Source: Agromyces humatus (GTDB lineage Bacteria; Actinomycetota; Actinomycetes; Actinomycetales; Microbacteriaceae). Taken from it: DNA of 64,000 bases. The notes under the pieces are model-generated. The model saw nothing but the letters and a program-made list of their open reading frames with translations, did no database searches and had not been told where the DNA came from. The stretch covers positions 1 to 64,000 of the forward strand of contig NZ_JAJQPD010000002.1 of the NCBI RefSeq assembly GCF_021228295.1, in the 5' to 3' direction. Of the stretch, positions 55,907-64,000 are shown piece after piece; position 1 is the first letter of the stretch; every line of letters starts with the position of its first letter. The position numbers were made by a program, and so were the translations under genes.

Positions 55907-55946
55907 GGCTATCAGTGCTAGCCACTCCTAGCTAACAGTGATAGCC
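55907..55946. promoter_or_regulatory. nested inverted repeats, candidate TetR operator
   Basis: Outer arms GGCTATCA (55907-55914) and TGATAGCC (55939-55946) are perfect complements; inner CTAGC (55918-55922) and GCTAG are also complementary. AGTG-N-TAGCC additionally occurs twice as a direct repeat. The site is 27 bases upstream of the SRPBCC start, where a repressor of this operon would bind. Confidence 0.6.
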
Positions 55947-56089
55947 GATGTCGCATTCCCGCACCTCGCGTGCAGTGCCGGGCGGGGCCGTGCCCACTCC
56001 TGAAGCTGCGGTGACGCGCTCGCGCCATGTCGCACTCTGGGAATCTCGCCGAGCGTCGCACGGGCCGGTCGAGCGCCAGACTTCACCGC

Positions 56090-56174
56090 ATGCGTCCCCG
56101 TCACATCCCCCGAGCTCTCGCCATTCCGGCCACCGTCACCGCTCTGGTCGTCGGCCTCACCGCCCTTTTGCTCA
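56090..56174 (+). pseudogene. 5' fragment of a membrane or secreted protein gene
   Basis: From ATG at 56090 the frame gives a basic start and one hydrophobic helix (RALAIPATVTALVVGLTALL), then runs into the 3' end of the opposite-strand lipoprotein gene, where coding character on this strand ends. It looks like a gene start cut off by a rearrangement at about 56170. A short real peptide cannot be excluded. Confidence 0.35.
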
Positions 56175-56597
56175 ATCTCCGTCGTTCGGGGTCCATCCGA
56201 ACCAGCCGTTCGCCGCTTTCATCACGGTCCAGTCATCGCAGACTTGGATTCTGCTGTTCTTCGGTTCGTAGACTTCCGGGGCGCCGTCAATGCTGAGGAG
56301 GGGGGAGGACTGGCGTTCGGCTTCGAGGCACGACTCGGGGAGGTCCGAAGTAGAGACAAGGAGGATCACCGCGACGTCTCCAGCGTTCTCTGCTGGCGTG
56401 CGCAGCGTGATCTCTGTGGCGTCTGAGGGAATCCACCCGGCATCGACTGAGGCATCGGCGCCGAAGTCATCCTTGTTGTCGTAGGTGTGGGTCACCTGAC
56501 GATTGACCAGGTCATCAATGGCTGCACATCCGGTGAGGGCTAGCGTTGCCAACGCGAAGAGGATGGCTGCACTTCGTCGGAGCGTCTTCTTGTTCAT
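56172..56597 (-). CDS. putative lipoprotein next to an ABC exporter
   Basis: 141 residues from ATG at 56597. The signal (KKTLRRSAAILFALATLA) ends in LTGC, with Cys24 as lipidation site. The mature domain has a threonine/acid-rich start (HTYDNKDDFGADASVDAG), then VAVILLVSTSDLPESC and a Trp-rich end (ANGWFGWTPNDGD). Two cysteines could form a disulfide. No family recognised. It lies 65 bases downstream of the FtsX-type permease on the same strand and may be part of that operon as an accessory lipoprotein. Confidence 0.8.
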   Translation of the reverse strand: MNKKTLRRSAAILFALATLALTGCAAIDDLVNRQVTHTYDNKDDFGADASVDAGWIPSDATEITLRTPAENAGDVAVILLVSTSDLPESCLEAERQSSPLLSIDGAPEVYEPKNSRIQVCDDWTVMKAANGWFGWTPNDGD

Positions 56598-56662
56598 CGT
56601 CTCGGTTCCTTGGTCGTCGGTTTGCTGACGCGAGTGGTGGCCCGGGGCAAGATTTGAGGGTC

Positions 56663-58780
56663 TCATTCCCGGCGGGTGTTCTCTGAGGATCGGGTGATCG
56701 TGTTGCCGACCCGTGCCGCGAGCACGATCGAGACCACCACCATCAGGCCAGTGGCAGCGAGTGATATTCCCAGAAGGGAGTCGGGCCAGCTGAGGGACCG
56801 TTCGGAAAGGCTCGTGATGAGCATGTGCGCGGTGAGCCATCCGAGGAGGATAGTGGGCGCCAGAATGCTCAGCAGGGGGACGAGGGTTTCCCAGGAGACG
56901 ATCTTTGTCAACGTGTTGCGGTGCATGCCGATGAGTTGAAGCAGACTGAAAGTGCGCTTCCGGTCATAGAGCGCAGCAATGGTCGCGATAGCGAGGACGG
57001 CTGCGGCGAGGAGGGTGACGATCACAATCGCCAGGCGCCCAATCTCGGTGAACTGCGTCGCGAGGTCACTGTCCGTGTCGGCCACGAACTCGGCACGTGT
57101 CCACGCGCCCGCCGACCGATTGACGCCCTCCAAGGTCAGGAGTGCGGTTCGGGTTTCTTCGATCGAGGACGCCCGACTGTCGGTGCGCACGATGATGTCG
57201 CTGATGCGCGTGCCATCGAGCGTGGAAATGGTTGCTTCGTGCAAGGCCGGGCCGTCGGGCGTGAGGGAGTAGATGCCGCCGGTCACTTCGCCGATTTCGG
57301 CCGCGAGAGCGTTGTCGGTCAGGGTCTGTGCATCGTCGCCTGCAATATAGGTTCCTTCCCCGTTGGTGTATGTGAAGTACACCCCCGTGATTCCGGAGAC
57401 TTGGCTGAGGCGCTCCTCGACCGACGCGGCTGTGATGTCGGTGTCCAGATCAATGTTCGCAGCGACAGCGTCGTCAGGCAGGAGGGGGTCCGAGGTGTAC
57501 GCGCCTGCGCGAACGCCGGCGGATGCCGAGAACGCGAAGACAGTGATCACGAACGTCGCTGCGACGAGTCCCGCAACCGACCGGAATCCGGCTCGGGGTG
57601 TGCGGACAATGCGACGGGAAGCGATCACGGCGTCACCGGTCTGGGCGAGGCGCGCGAACCACGTCCCTGTCAGCCAGGTGAAGTACGGGCCCGCGATCAG
57701 GAGACCGATCGCGATCAGAGCGAAGCTTGCGACGATCGGGACGGCGAGCGGCACCGGAATTTGACCAGCGAACGCACTGACCAGGATGAACAAGCCCAAA
57801 CCCGCCAGCAGCGGGATCACTCGCGCGACGCTGGGGGTTTGCTCGAACACAGCCTGCGACGTCGCGCTGCCACCAGCGTGCCGAACGCTTCGTGAAGCTG
57901 CGAGTACAGCGCCGATGACCACGGCAACCGCGACGACCAGGACCACCGTGATCGACACGGTGAGGTCGTCCGCGACGAGTCGTTCGCCCGCGACGGGGAG
58001 AAGCGCGAGCAGTGGGCGCAGGGCAAAGAATCCGCCCACGCCGAGTGTCGCACCAAGGATGGCGGTTCCTGCCGCCTCGGTCAGCGCGACCCGCTTCACG
58101 AATCTTCTGGATGCGCCGATCGTTCGGAGCGTCTGCCACCGCTCGGCTCGTGCCGCAGACCCCAAGGTGGTGGACACGGCAACGAGCAGAAAAGCGGGGA
58201 TGAGGATGGCCAGTGCGCCGACCAGCGCGAGCGTCTGGTAGTTCTGGTTGCCCCCATAGGCGGCGGGATCGAAGCTGACCACGACTCCGGCGGACGACAG
58301 CGCTGAGACCTCCTCGGGTGTGCCGCCGACGACAACCACGAGCGAGTCCGGGCTGGCCAGGAGGCCCTCCGGGAGAGTGCCCGCCGGTTCACCGTACCGG
58401 TCCTGTAGTTGCGGTGGGGGCGCGTTCTCGATGAGTTCAGCGAGCGCCGGCGAGGCCATGTATGTGCCCGGGGCCGGGGCTTCCATGCCGGGAATGGTCG
58501 CGTTTCCGTGAGTCGGCACGGCGACATCGAGTCGATCGATCCGGTTGCCGCCGAAGATGTCGTCCGATCGTGCCGCGAGAGTGTCACCGGAGGTCGCGGT
58601 GCTCAGTTCGCTCACGGACGGTTGGAGCCAAGAAGCGCGGATGTCACGCGTTTCCAGCGCGTTCGCACCCGCGACGAGCATGAGCGCGAGCAACACGCCG
58701 ATACCCACCCCGACAGCGATGCCTGCGAGGCGCCCCCAGTTGCCGCGTGTCCCGAATATGAGAAGACGAAGCGGTCCCAC
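56663..58780 (-). CDS. ABC transporter permease, FtsX-like, large
   Basis: 705 residues from GTG at 58780. One N-terminal helix (LAGIAVGVGIGVLLALMLV) precedes a large extracytoplasmic region, then a first FtsX unit (ERWQTLRTIGASRRFVKRVA), a middle bundle, a second extracytoplasmic region, and a final FtsX unit (RKRTFSLLQLIGMHRNTL). The count of about ten helices matches the BceB/MacB-like exporters of Gram-positive bacteria. It shares one base with the ATPase gene stop. Controlled together with the PadR regulator. Confidence 0.9.
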   Translation of the reverse strand: MGPLRLLIFGTRGNWGRLAGIAVGVGIGVLLALMLVAGANALETRDIRASWLQPSVSELSTATSGDTLAARSDDIFGGNRIDRLDVAVPTHGNATIPGMEAPAPGTYMASPALAELIENAPPPQLQDRYGEPAGTLPEGLLASPDSLVVVVGGTPEEVSALSSAGVVVSFDPAAYGGNQNYQTLALVGALAILIPAFLLVAVSTTLGSAARAERWQTLRTIGASRRFVKRVALTEAAGTAILGATLGVGGFFALRPLLALLPVAGERLVADDLTVSITVVLVVAVAVVIGAVLAASRSVRHAGGSATSQAVFEQTPSVARVIPLLAGLGLFILVSAFAGQIPVPLAVPIVASFALIAIGLLIAGPYFTWLTGTWFARLAQTGDAVIASRRIVRTPRAGFRSVAGLVAATFVITVFAFSASAGVRAGAYTSDPLLPDDAVAANIDLDTDITAASVEERLSQVSGITGVYFTYTNGEGTYIAGDDAQTLTDNALAAEIGEVTGGIYSLTPDGPALHEATISTLDGTRISDIIVRTDSRASSIEETRTALLTLEGVNRSAGAWTRAEFVADTDSDLATQFTEIGRLAIVIVTLLAAAVLAIATIAALYDRKRTFSLLQLIGMHRNTLTKIVSWETLVPLLSILAPTILLGWLTAHMLITSLSERSLSWPDSLLGISLAATGLMVVVSIVLAARVGNTITRSSENTRRE

Positions 58781-59499
58781 TACATCGCTCCTTCGAGAGC
58801 CGGGCTCGTGACGCGGCCGTCACGGATGAAGATCTCTCGGTCGCTATAGGACGCGACGCGAGCGTCGTGTGTGACGATCACGAGCGTGGTGCCCGTGTTC
58901 CGCACCACCTCTGTGAGGGTCTCCATCACTCGCTCCGCAGTCAGCGAGTCCAACGAGCCCGTGGGCTCGTCCGCGAATAGCACCGCAGGCGCATTCACGA
59001 GGCCCCGGGCGAGGGCAACGCGTTGCGCCTGCCCGCCCGAGAGTTCCGAAGGAAGACGGCGTTCCATGCCTTCGAGACCGAGACGTGCCAGCCACGAGTG
59101 CGCCTGCACCAGTGCTCTCGCACGCCTGGTGCCTGCGAGCATGAGCGGCAACGCCACATTGTCCTCGGCGCTGAGTTCCGGCAGAAGCTGCCCGAACTGG
59201 AACACGAACCCCAATCTGGTCAGTCGGAACCGGGAGCGCTGATCTTCAGTAAGGGCGCTGATCTGGGTCTCATCAATGGTCACCTCCCCGGTATCGGGAG
59301 TGATCACTCCCGCGAGGCAATGCAGCAGGGTCGATTTCCCGGACCCGGAAGGGCCCATCACTGCAACGATCTCGCCCTGGCGGATGGTGACATCCACGCC
59401 GCGAAGCGCATGGGTCTGCCCATGATGCTTCTCAAGCCCGCGGGCGGTGATGAATGCAGGCCCCGCTTGCGGGGTGCCTGCATATGCGACGTCTGTCAT
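58780..59499 (-). CDS. ABC transporter ATP-binding protein (MacB/BceA type)
   Basis: 239 residues from ATG at 59499, with AAGGAA upstream. Walker [10 protein letters not shown] is at about residues 49-57, the Q-loop in FVFQFGQLLPELS, signature LSGGQAQR, and Walker B VLFADEPTGSLDS. It drives the large FtsX-type permease encoded immediately downstream. The start overlaps the PadR stop as ATGA, so regulator, ATPase and permease are translated in sequence. Confidence 0.93.
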   Translation of the reverse strand: MTDVAYAGTPQAGPAFITARGLEKHHGQTHALRGVDVTIRQGEIVAVMGPSGSGKSTLLHCLAGVITPDTGEVTIDETQISALTEDQRSRFRLTRLGFVFQFGQLLPELSAEDNVALPLMLAGTRRARALVQAHSWLARLGLEGMERRLPSELSGGQAQRVALARGLVNAPAVLFADEPTGSLDSLTAERVMETLTEVVRNTGTTLVIVTHDARVASYSDREIFIRDGRVTSPALEGAM

Positions 59500-60017
59500 G
59501 ACAAAGATTCCTTTACGTTGTTGAGTCGCGCTTCCGCCAAGTCGATCCAACGGATGTCCGCTTCGGCGCGCAGCAGCGCATGGTCGTGCGCGAGCACATC
59601 CAGCAGTGCGGCGTTCTGTTTGGCTCGAGTGAGTTGCCTCATCGCGTCCAGCAGGGCACTACGCTGAGCGTTCAGGATTCGCGCGGCGTCCTCGTCCAGA
59701 AGAAGAGCGATCACAACCTTCGCGAAGAGGTTCGTGCACGACACGCTTGCGGCCGCGTCCGTCGTTACCAGCCACTCGATGACGCGCTTCCGACCTTCAG
59801 GGAGACCCCGATACTGCTTTCTGGATGGACCCGATCCGTCCTCCACGCCCACCATTTCGACCAGATCATCACGGGCAAAGCGGGCAAGCATCGCATACAC
59901 CTGGCCATATGCCAGAGGCTTGGCGCCGCCGAAGTGTTCGTCATAGAGCTGCTTCAGCTCATATCCATGTCCCGGCCGAGCCTCCACCAGGCCCAGGAAC
60001 GCCAAAGAAGTATCCAT
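59496..60017 (-). CDS. PadR family regulator
   Basis: 173 residues from ATG at 60017. The PadR winged helix is MDTSLAFLGLVEARPGHGYE, then LKQLYDEHF, LAYGQVYAMLARFARDDLVE and PSRKQYRGLPEGRKRV. A helical C-terminal region of about 90 residues (VirR/PadR_C-like) mediates dimerisation. It heads an operon with the ABC exporter. A set of dyads directly at its start (60016-60055) is the likely autoregulatory site, since PadR-type repressors usually respond to the drug their transporter removes. Confidence 0.92.
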   Translation of the reverse strand: MDTSLAFLGLVEARPGHGYELKQLYDEHFGGAKPLAYGQVYAMLARFARDDLVEMVGVEDGSGPSRKQYRGLPEGRKRVIEWLVTTDAAASVSCTNLFAKVVIALLLDEDAARILNAQRSALLDAMRQLTRAKQNAALLDVLAHDHALLRAEADIRWIDLAEARLNNVKESLS

Positions 60018-60055
60018 ACACTGCACTATACACTGGGCGTATACATGCGGTGTAT
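60016..60055. promoter_or_regulatory. concentric inverted repeats, candidate PadR operator
   Basis: TATAC (60027-60031) and GTATA (60039-60043) form one dyad, and ATACAC (60016-60021) and GTGTAT (60050-60055) a second with nearly the same centre. The stretch is strikingly AT-rich for this genome and abuts the PadR start codon, so promoter and operator probably overlap. Confidence 0.65.
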
Positions 60056-60189
60056 AGCTCGTTTCATGGAAGGCGGGCAATCGACGCTCCCGGGAATGCC
60101 AAAGCGGTGCGCGGGCATGACGCGACGCGGCAGCCGACTCTTCCCTCGAAGCGCTGGTGCCGCACCGAGCGTCCTGTTCTTGACTGGGT

Positions 60190-60301
60190 TCAACCGGTCG
60201 TTGCAACACCGGCTTGTTGGAGCAACGAGGAGTTGCTCGTTGAAGGCCTCGGCCGGAGTGGGCCAGCCGAGGGTCATGCGGGGCCGTCTCTCCATTTCGT
60301 A
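60190..60301 (-). pseudogene. IS30-like transposase 3' remnant
   Basis: Reading leftward from 60301 the frame gives YEMERRPRMTLGWPTPAEAF and NEQLLV, the conserved C-terminal motif of IS30-family transposases (RPRKTLGW-TPAE). A frameshift follows; the neighbouring frame continues as LQQAGVATTG and a stop at 60190, the usual family ending. Only about 40 codons remain and no terminal inverted repeats are seen. The rest of the gap to 60499 has no gene. Confidence 0.8.
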
Positions 60302-60499
60302 CTTCCAATCGATGGCGAGGCGATGGCGCCCCAGCAATCTGTCGAGACAACCCAACATCGTGTGCCTACCACAGGGTCAAGTCGACTCCCAGCCCTGGAA
60401 AGCCGGCCTCGACCGGCGATCACGATCGAGGCGGGCTGGTCGGTCAGGTAGGGGCACCGATTTGACCCGGTTCCCTGAACACGGTCTTCACTCGGAGCC

Positions 60500-61594
60500 A
60501 TGAGCCCGATCGCGGATCTCCTGCGCCGACGGCGAAGCCGTCCCATCAACTGTTCGGGCGGGATCGCGGGACTGCTCGTCCTGCTGCTCGCCGGCTGCGC
60601 CTGGATCCCGCAGCCTGATCCAGAAGACCACCGCAACGCCACCGCACCCGCCGAGAGCCCATCGCGCGAGATCGAGCCCGCGAGAGTGGAATCGCCGGCG
60701 CCCGGGTTTCCCGGGCTGAACTGCGACACCCTCATCGGCCCCGAAGCCGCCGGTGAGATCCTCGGAGCGCAGATCGATGTGCCGAACGCGCACCTGCCCG
60801 ATCCGGTGATCGTGCAGGACCAGGGCATCGAGTGCACCTGGGCCTCGGCGAGCGTCGTCGACGGATTCGCCGTACACCGTGACGCTCCGGCGGTCGTGCT
60901 CCGGGCGACCCCCCACGGGGCTGACTACTGGCCGGGGTACGTGAGCGGAAGCGGCCACAATCAGTGGGATGAAACGCTCGGCGATGCCTCGGGAGTCGAG
61001 TGCCAACCCGGCGAACCGTTGGCGTGCACGCTATCGGTGCTCTCGGGCAACGTGTTCGTCGAGATCAGCGCGTTCGGTCTCGACGCGGGGCCGGAGCAGG
61101 CGACTGCAGCTCTCCGCGAACTGGCGGCGAAGGCGCTGCCGCTGCTGGCGGTGAGCGCGGCACCGGTCGATGCGACTCGGCCCAAGGTGCGACACCGCAC
61201 GGAACGGTGCCTGGCGCTGCTCGGGCAGACTGCCGGCTCGGCGGGCTTCGACGGCGCCGACCTTGCACCTGACAGGGTGCCGGGCCGCTCGATGACGAAT
61301 ACCGCCATCGATCTCACGGGATCCACCGTGTGCGAACTCGACTTCGGTGACGACGGTCGCGTTCAGGTGCTCGTCGTTCCCGGCGGCGGATGGATGCGGC
61401 ACGCCGACGACGCGGTGACCGAAGGGTCCGCCTCGACGGAGACGAGCGGGGCACGTCGCCTCCAGTTCGACGACGGTTCTTCGATGGAGACCCTCGCTTT
61501 GGGAGGCGACCTCGTACAGGTCCGCTGGCACGGCGACGTGGATTCCGGGCACGCACGAACCGTCGTCGAAGGACTCCTCGTTCGACTTGGCTGA
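60500..61594 (+). CDS. putative secreted lipoprotein
   Basis: 364 residues. The N terminus has a run of arginines, a hydrophobic core (GIAGLLVLLL) and AGC with Cys33 as lipidation site. The mature protein begins with a Pro/Glu-rich linker, then two similar halves, each with a Cys-containing start (GLNCDTLIGPEAAGEIL; RCLALLGQTAG) and a later Cys (GIECTW; STVCELDF), like the tandem DUF3558-type surface lipoproteins of actinobacteria. The internal repeat is my reading. Alone between an IS remnant and the glutaminase gene. Confidence 0.8.
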   Translation: MSPIADLLRRRRSRPINCSGGIAGLLVLLLAGCAWIPQPDPEDHRNATAPAESPSREIEPARVESPAPGFPGLNCDTLIGPEAAGEILGAQIDVPNAHLPDPVIVQDQGIECTWASASVVDGFAVHRDAPAVVLRATPHGADYWPGYVSGSGHNQWDETLGDASGVECQPGEPLACTLSVLSGNVFVEISAFGLDAGPEQATAALRELAAKALPLLAVSAAPVDATRPKVRHRTERCLALLGQTAGSAGFDGADLAPDRVPGRSMTNTAIDLTGSTVCELDFGDDGRVQVLVVPGGGWMRHADDAVTEGSASTETSGARRLQFDDGSSMETLALGGDLVQVRWHGDVDSGHARTVVEGLLVRLG

Positions 61595-61723
61595 TCGTCG
61601 AATGCTCAGGAAGGGAGCGGCCCGGATGGGGCCGAGTTCGACGGGGCGACGTGCCACCGGGCGCACGACGGTCACGTACCGCTCGGTGACCAAGATGCAG
61701 GCGACGACCGGAATCATTCTTGA

Positions 61724-61742
61724 CCGTGTCCCGAGGACACGG
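61724..61742. other. short perfect hairpin upstream of the glutaminase gene
   Basis: CCGTGTCC (61724-61731) and GGACACGG (61735-61742) pair perfectly around CGA, 100 bases before glsA. It may be an operator or a 5' leader hairpin. The rest of 61595-61843 has no gene. Confidence 0.4.
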
Positions 61743-61843
61743 TGTTCGCTTCTCGCACTGGTTGCGCGCGCCGCCGGCCCGTGGCGCCGGGCCGGTCAGG
61801 AGACCCGCGGCGAAGAGATCGCACCGGCGAGAGAGGAGCGCGA

Positions 61844-63175
61844 ATGCGGTCAGTGATTCCCGACTACCTGGAGGAGGTGCTCGGAAACGTGGCATCGGAT
61901 GCGACCGGGGAACTTGCGGGATACATCCCGGAGCTCGCCGCAGTGGACCCCGAGCGTCTCGGCGCAGTCTTCGCGACGGTTGATGGTCACGTATACAGCG
62001 CGGGAGATGTCGATGCCGAGTTCACGATCCAATCGATCTCCAAGCCGTTCGTATACGCGTTGGCGCTCGCCGACTCTGGGTTCGATGCCGTGCTCGGGAA
62101 AGTCGGTGTCGAGCCGTCGGGAGAGGCGTTCAACCAGATTTCCCTGGAGGAGGGCACCGGACGCCCGTTCAACCCGATGATCAACGCTGGCGCGATCACC
62201 GTTCACTCGCTCGTCAGATCGGAGCAACTGGCGCCGGATGAGCGCGTGGCGCGTGTCGTCCGTGGCCTCTCGGCTTTCGCCGGGCGTCCGCTGGGGGTAG
62301 ATGAGGCGGTGTGCGCGTCGGAGATGGAGAACGCGCATCGCAATCTCGCGATTGCGCACATGCTGCGCAGCCACGACATCCTGACCGAGGATCCGAGGAT
62401 TGTGGTCGACGGGTACATCAGGCAGTGCTCAGTGCTTGTCACCACGCGAGATCTCGCCATGATGGCGGCCACGTTGGCGAACCGGGGCGTCAACCCTCTC
62501 ACCGGCGAGCAGGTTGTCGCCGAACGGGTGGTGCGGCAGGTGCTGAGCGTCTTGAGTACCTGCGGAATGTACGACGCCGCCGGCGACTGGGCGACCCAGG
62601 TCGGCATTCCGGCCAAGAGCGGTGTGTCTGGGGGGCTCATCGGCGCGCTGCCCGGCCAGATCGGCGTCGCGACCTTCTCACCGCGGCTGGACTCCCACGG
62701 GAACAGCGTTCGGGGCGTGTCGCTGTTCGAACGCTTCTCGACCGATATGGGGCTGCACGTGATGGAGGTTCCGGCCGCCGCGCGCGCAATCGTGCGGTCC
62801 AACCACGTCGCCGGAAGCGGGCTGCGAGAGGTCCGCGTTCTCCAACTGCATGGCGGGATCCGCTTCGCCGGAGCCGAGCGCATCGACCGTGAAGTCGTGG
62901 ACACCGCGCCCTCGGAACCCCGGGTGGTCTTCGATCTCACGATGGTCTCATCGATCGACGATGTGGCGCGACGAATGCTGCTCGAGGTCGCGCGTCGACT
63001 CAGGGTGGAAGGTCGAGAGGTCTACCTCGTCGACCCGGAGGCGATGATCCCTGATCCGGATCCCGGCGACGGCGGCCGGTTCGAGGTCGTGGACGACCTC
63101 GACCAGGCAGTGAGCCTGCCGCACGAAGTGGTCGCGCGCAACGGACGGCCCGGGGCAAGGGAGTGGAACCCATGA
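61844..63175 (+). CDS. glsA: glutaminase A fused to a STAS domain
   Basis: 443 residues from ATG at 61844, with GAGAGGAG upstream. The serine-dependent active site is Ser64-I-S-Lys67 in TIQSISKPFVYA, with further family motifs PFNPMINAGAI, and CSVLVTTRDLAMMAATLANRG. The glutaminase part ends near residue 305 (MGLHVMEV). A STAS-like domain follows (about 335-430: RVVFDLTMVSSIDDVARRML), the type of fusion known in actinobacterial glutaminases. It hydrolyses glutamine to glutamate and ammonia. The next gene may start within its stop. Confidence 0.93.
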   Translation: MRSVIPDYLEEVLGNVASDATGELAGYIPELAAVDPERLGAVFATVDGHVYSAGDVDAEFTIQSISKPFVYALALADSGFDAVLGKVGVEPSGEAFNQISLEEGTGRPFNPMINAGAITVHSLVRSEQLAPDERVARVVRGLSAFAGRPLGVDEAVCASEMENAHRNLAIAHMLRSHDILTEDPRIVVDGYIRQCSVLVTTRDLAMMAATLANRGVNPLTGEQVVAERVVRQVLSVLSTCGMYDAAGDWATQVGIPAKSGVSGGLIGALPGQIGVATFSPRLDSHGNSVRGVSLFERFSTDMGLHVMEVPAAARAIVRSNHVAGSGLREVRVLQLHGGIRFAGAERIDREVVDTAPSEPRVVFDLTMVSSIDDVARRMLLEVARRLRVEGREVYLVDPEAMIPDPDPGDGGRFEVVDDLDQAVSLPHEVVARNGRPGAREWNP

Positions 63176-63318
63176 ACGAGGAGCGATTGACCCGAGTGCG
63201 CTCATCGGAGAACCTGAGCGCCACAGAGTCAAGAGGGCGACGCACCACGGCATCAGACCACTCACCAAACGATCGGCCGACGACTACCCGGGCTCGGGCC
63301 AATAGCCCACGAGGAATC

Positions 63319-64000
63319 ATGAATGATCCTCCTCCCAAGGCCACCGCCAAGAGCTGGGTCGGTCTTGCCGTGCTGGTCCTGCCCCTGCTGCTGATCACTA
63401 TCGACGGCACTGTCTTGATCCTGGGGCTGCCCGCGATCTCCGCGGAGCTGAGCCCCACGGGTGTCGAGCAGCTGTGGATGATCGACATCTACTCGCTCGT
63501 TCTCGCCGGTTTGCTCGTGGCGATGAGTGCTGTGGGCGATCGGTTCGGTCGGCGGCGGAACCTGCTCATCGGCGCGGTACTCTTCACGATCGCATCCGTG
63601 GCGGGCGCGTTGGCGACAGCGCCGTGGATGCTGATCGGCGCTCGTGCACTGCTGGGCGTGGGCGGTGCGATCATGATGCCCTCGACGCTGTCACTGGTCC
63701 GGAACATGTTCCTCGACCGGCAGCAGCGCCGCTACGCGATGGCAGTGTGGGCGGCGATGGCGTCGGTCGGCGCGGCAGTCGGGCCGATCATCGGCGGCTG
63801 GGTCATCGAGACGTTCAGCTGGCAGGCGGCGTTCTTGATGAATATCCCCGTCATGCTGCTTCTGCTGATCCTCGGACCGCCCCTGCTCCCCGAGAGCCGC
63901 AACCCCGATCTGCACAAGATCGACATTCTCAGCGTTGTACTCTCCTTCGTCGGCATGATCGGCGTGGTCTACGCCATCAAGACCCTCACCGGCGGCAAGG
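63319..64000 (+). CDS. MFS transporter, DHA2 (EmrB/QacA) type, cut by the window end
   Basis: Open frame to the window edge, about 227 residues present. From ATG 63319 (GAGGA just upstream) the protein begins with a short tail, then helix 1 VGLAVLVLPLLLITIDGTVL; LGLPAISAELSPTGVEQLWM and GDRFGRRRNLLIGA (the MFS loop 2-3 motif), plus GPIIGGWVIETFSWQAAFLM (motif C), place it among 14-helix drug:proton antiporters. An in-frame ATG at 63172 overlaps the glsA stop (ATGA), but the 49 extra codons use rare codons and look non-coding, so I prefer 63319. Confidence 0.88.
   Translation, partial: MNDPPPKATAKSWVGLAVLVLPLLLITIDGTVLILGLPAISAELSPTGVEQLWMIDIYSLVLAGLLVAMSAVGDRFGRRRNLLIGAVLFTIASVAGALATAPWMLIGARALLGVGGAIMMPSTLSLVRNMFLDRQQRRYAMAVWAAMASVGAAVGPIIGGWVIETFSWQAAFLMNIPVMLLLLILGPPLLPESRNPDLHKIDILSVVLSFVGMIGVVYAIKTLTGGK

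Noticed and set aside
63172..63318. N-terminal extension of the MFS protein from ATG 63172
   Set aside because: The ATGA overlap with glsA is attractive, but the 49 codons include many rare for this genome (ACA, TCA, AGA) and encode a polar tail unlike MFS N termini. It remains possible.

Overview
This window is high-GC chromosomal DNA from an actinobacterium. Gene content and order (hemW, hrcA, dnaJ, rsmE, HIT, phoH, ybeY, CNNM/CBS protein, era; leuA; recO, uppS; dusB, dgt, dnaG), frequent GTG/TTG starts and 1-4 base overlaps between genes fit the family Microbacteriaceae, probably near Agromyces. That placement is an inference from synteny and codon use, not from a search.

Bases 1-39,600 are conserved housekeeping DNA. 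A stress and RNA block (hemW to era, with a CIRCE operator before hrcA) is followed by a LuxR-type two-component system beside an FtsX-type ABC exporter. Next comes leuA, preceded by a recognisable attenuation leader encoding a Leu-rich peptide. Then come recO-uppS, a duplicated junction in front of a DsbA-family gene, ybaK, dusB, dgt and dnaG. A six-gene oligopeptide ABC operon, tRNA-Asn, azlCD, def, a DMT transporter and a GT4 glycosyltransferase complete this half.

At 39,590 lies a tRNA with a CAT anticodon. Its 3' 37 bases recur at 42,874 with three mismatches, bracketing a 3.2 kb segment that looks like a small genomic island or its remnant. Inside are a caspase-like DUF6345 protein with a visible His/Cys dyad and a co-oriented partner of unknown family. 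A 13-bp perfect palindrome lies upstream. No integrase is visible. I consider this pair the best candidate for an undescribed system.

Bases 43,000-64,000 are accessory in character: many regulator/enzyme/efflux modules (MmyB-like regulator and oxidoreductase, MFS efflux, PadR-ABC exporter, TetR-SRPBCC, hydrolase-RidA), DNA glycosylase I, an FAD oxidase, a glutaminase-STAS protein and a DHA2-type MFS cut by the window end. There is clear gene decay: an internally deleted short-chain dehydrogenase, a frameshifted histidine kinase fragment, and an IS30-like transposase 3' remnant.
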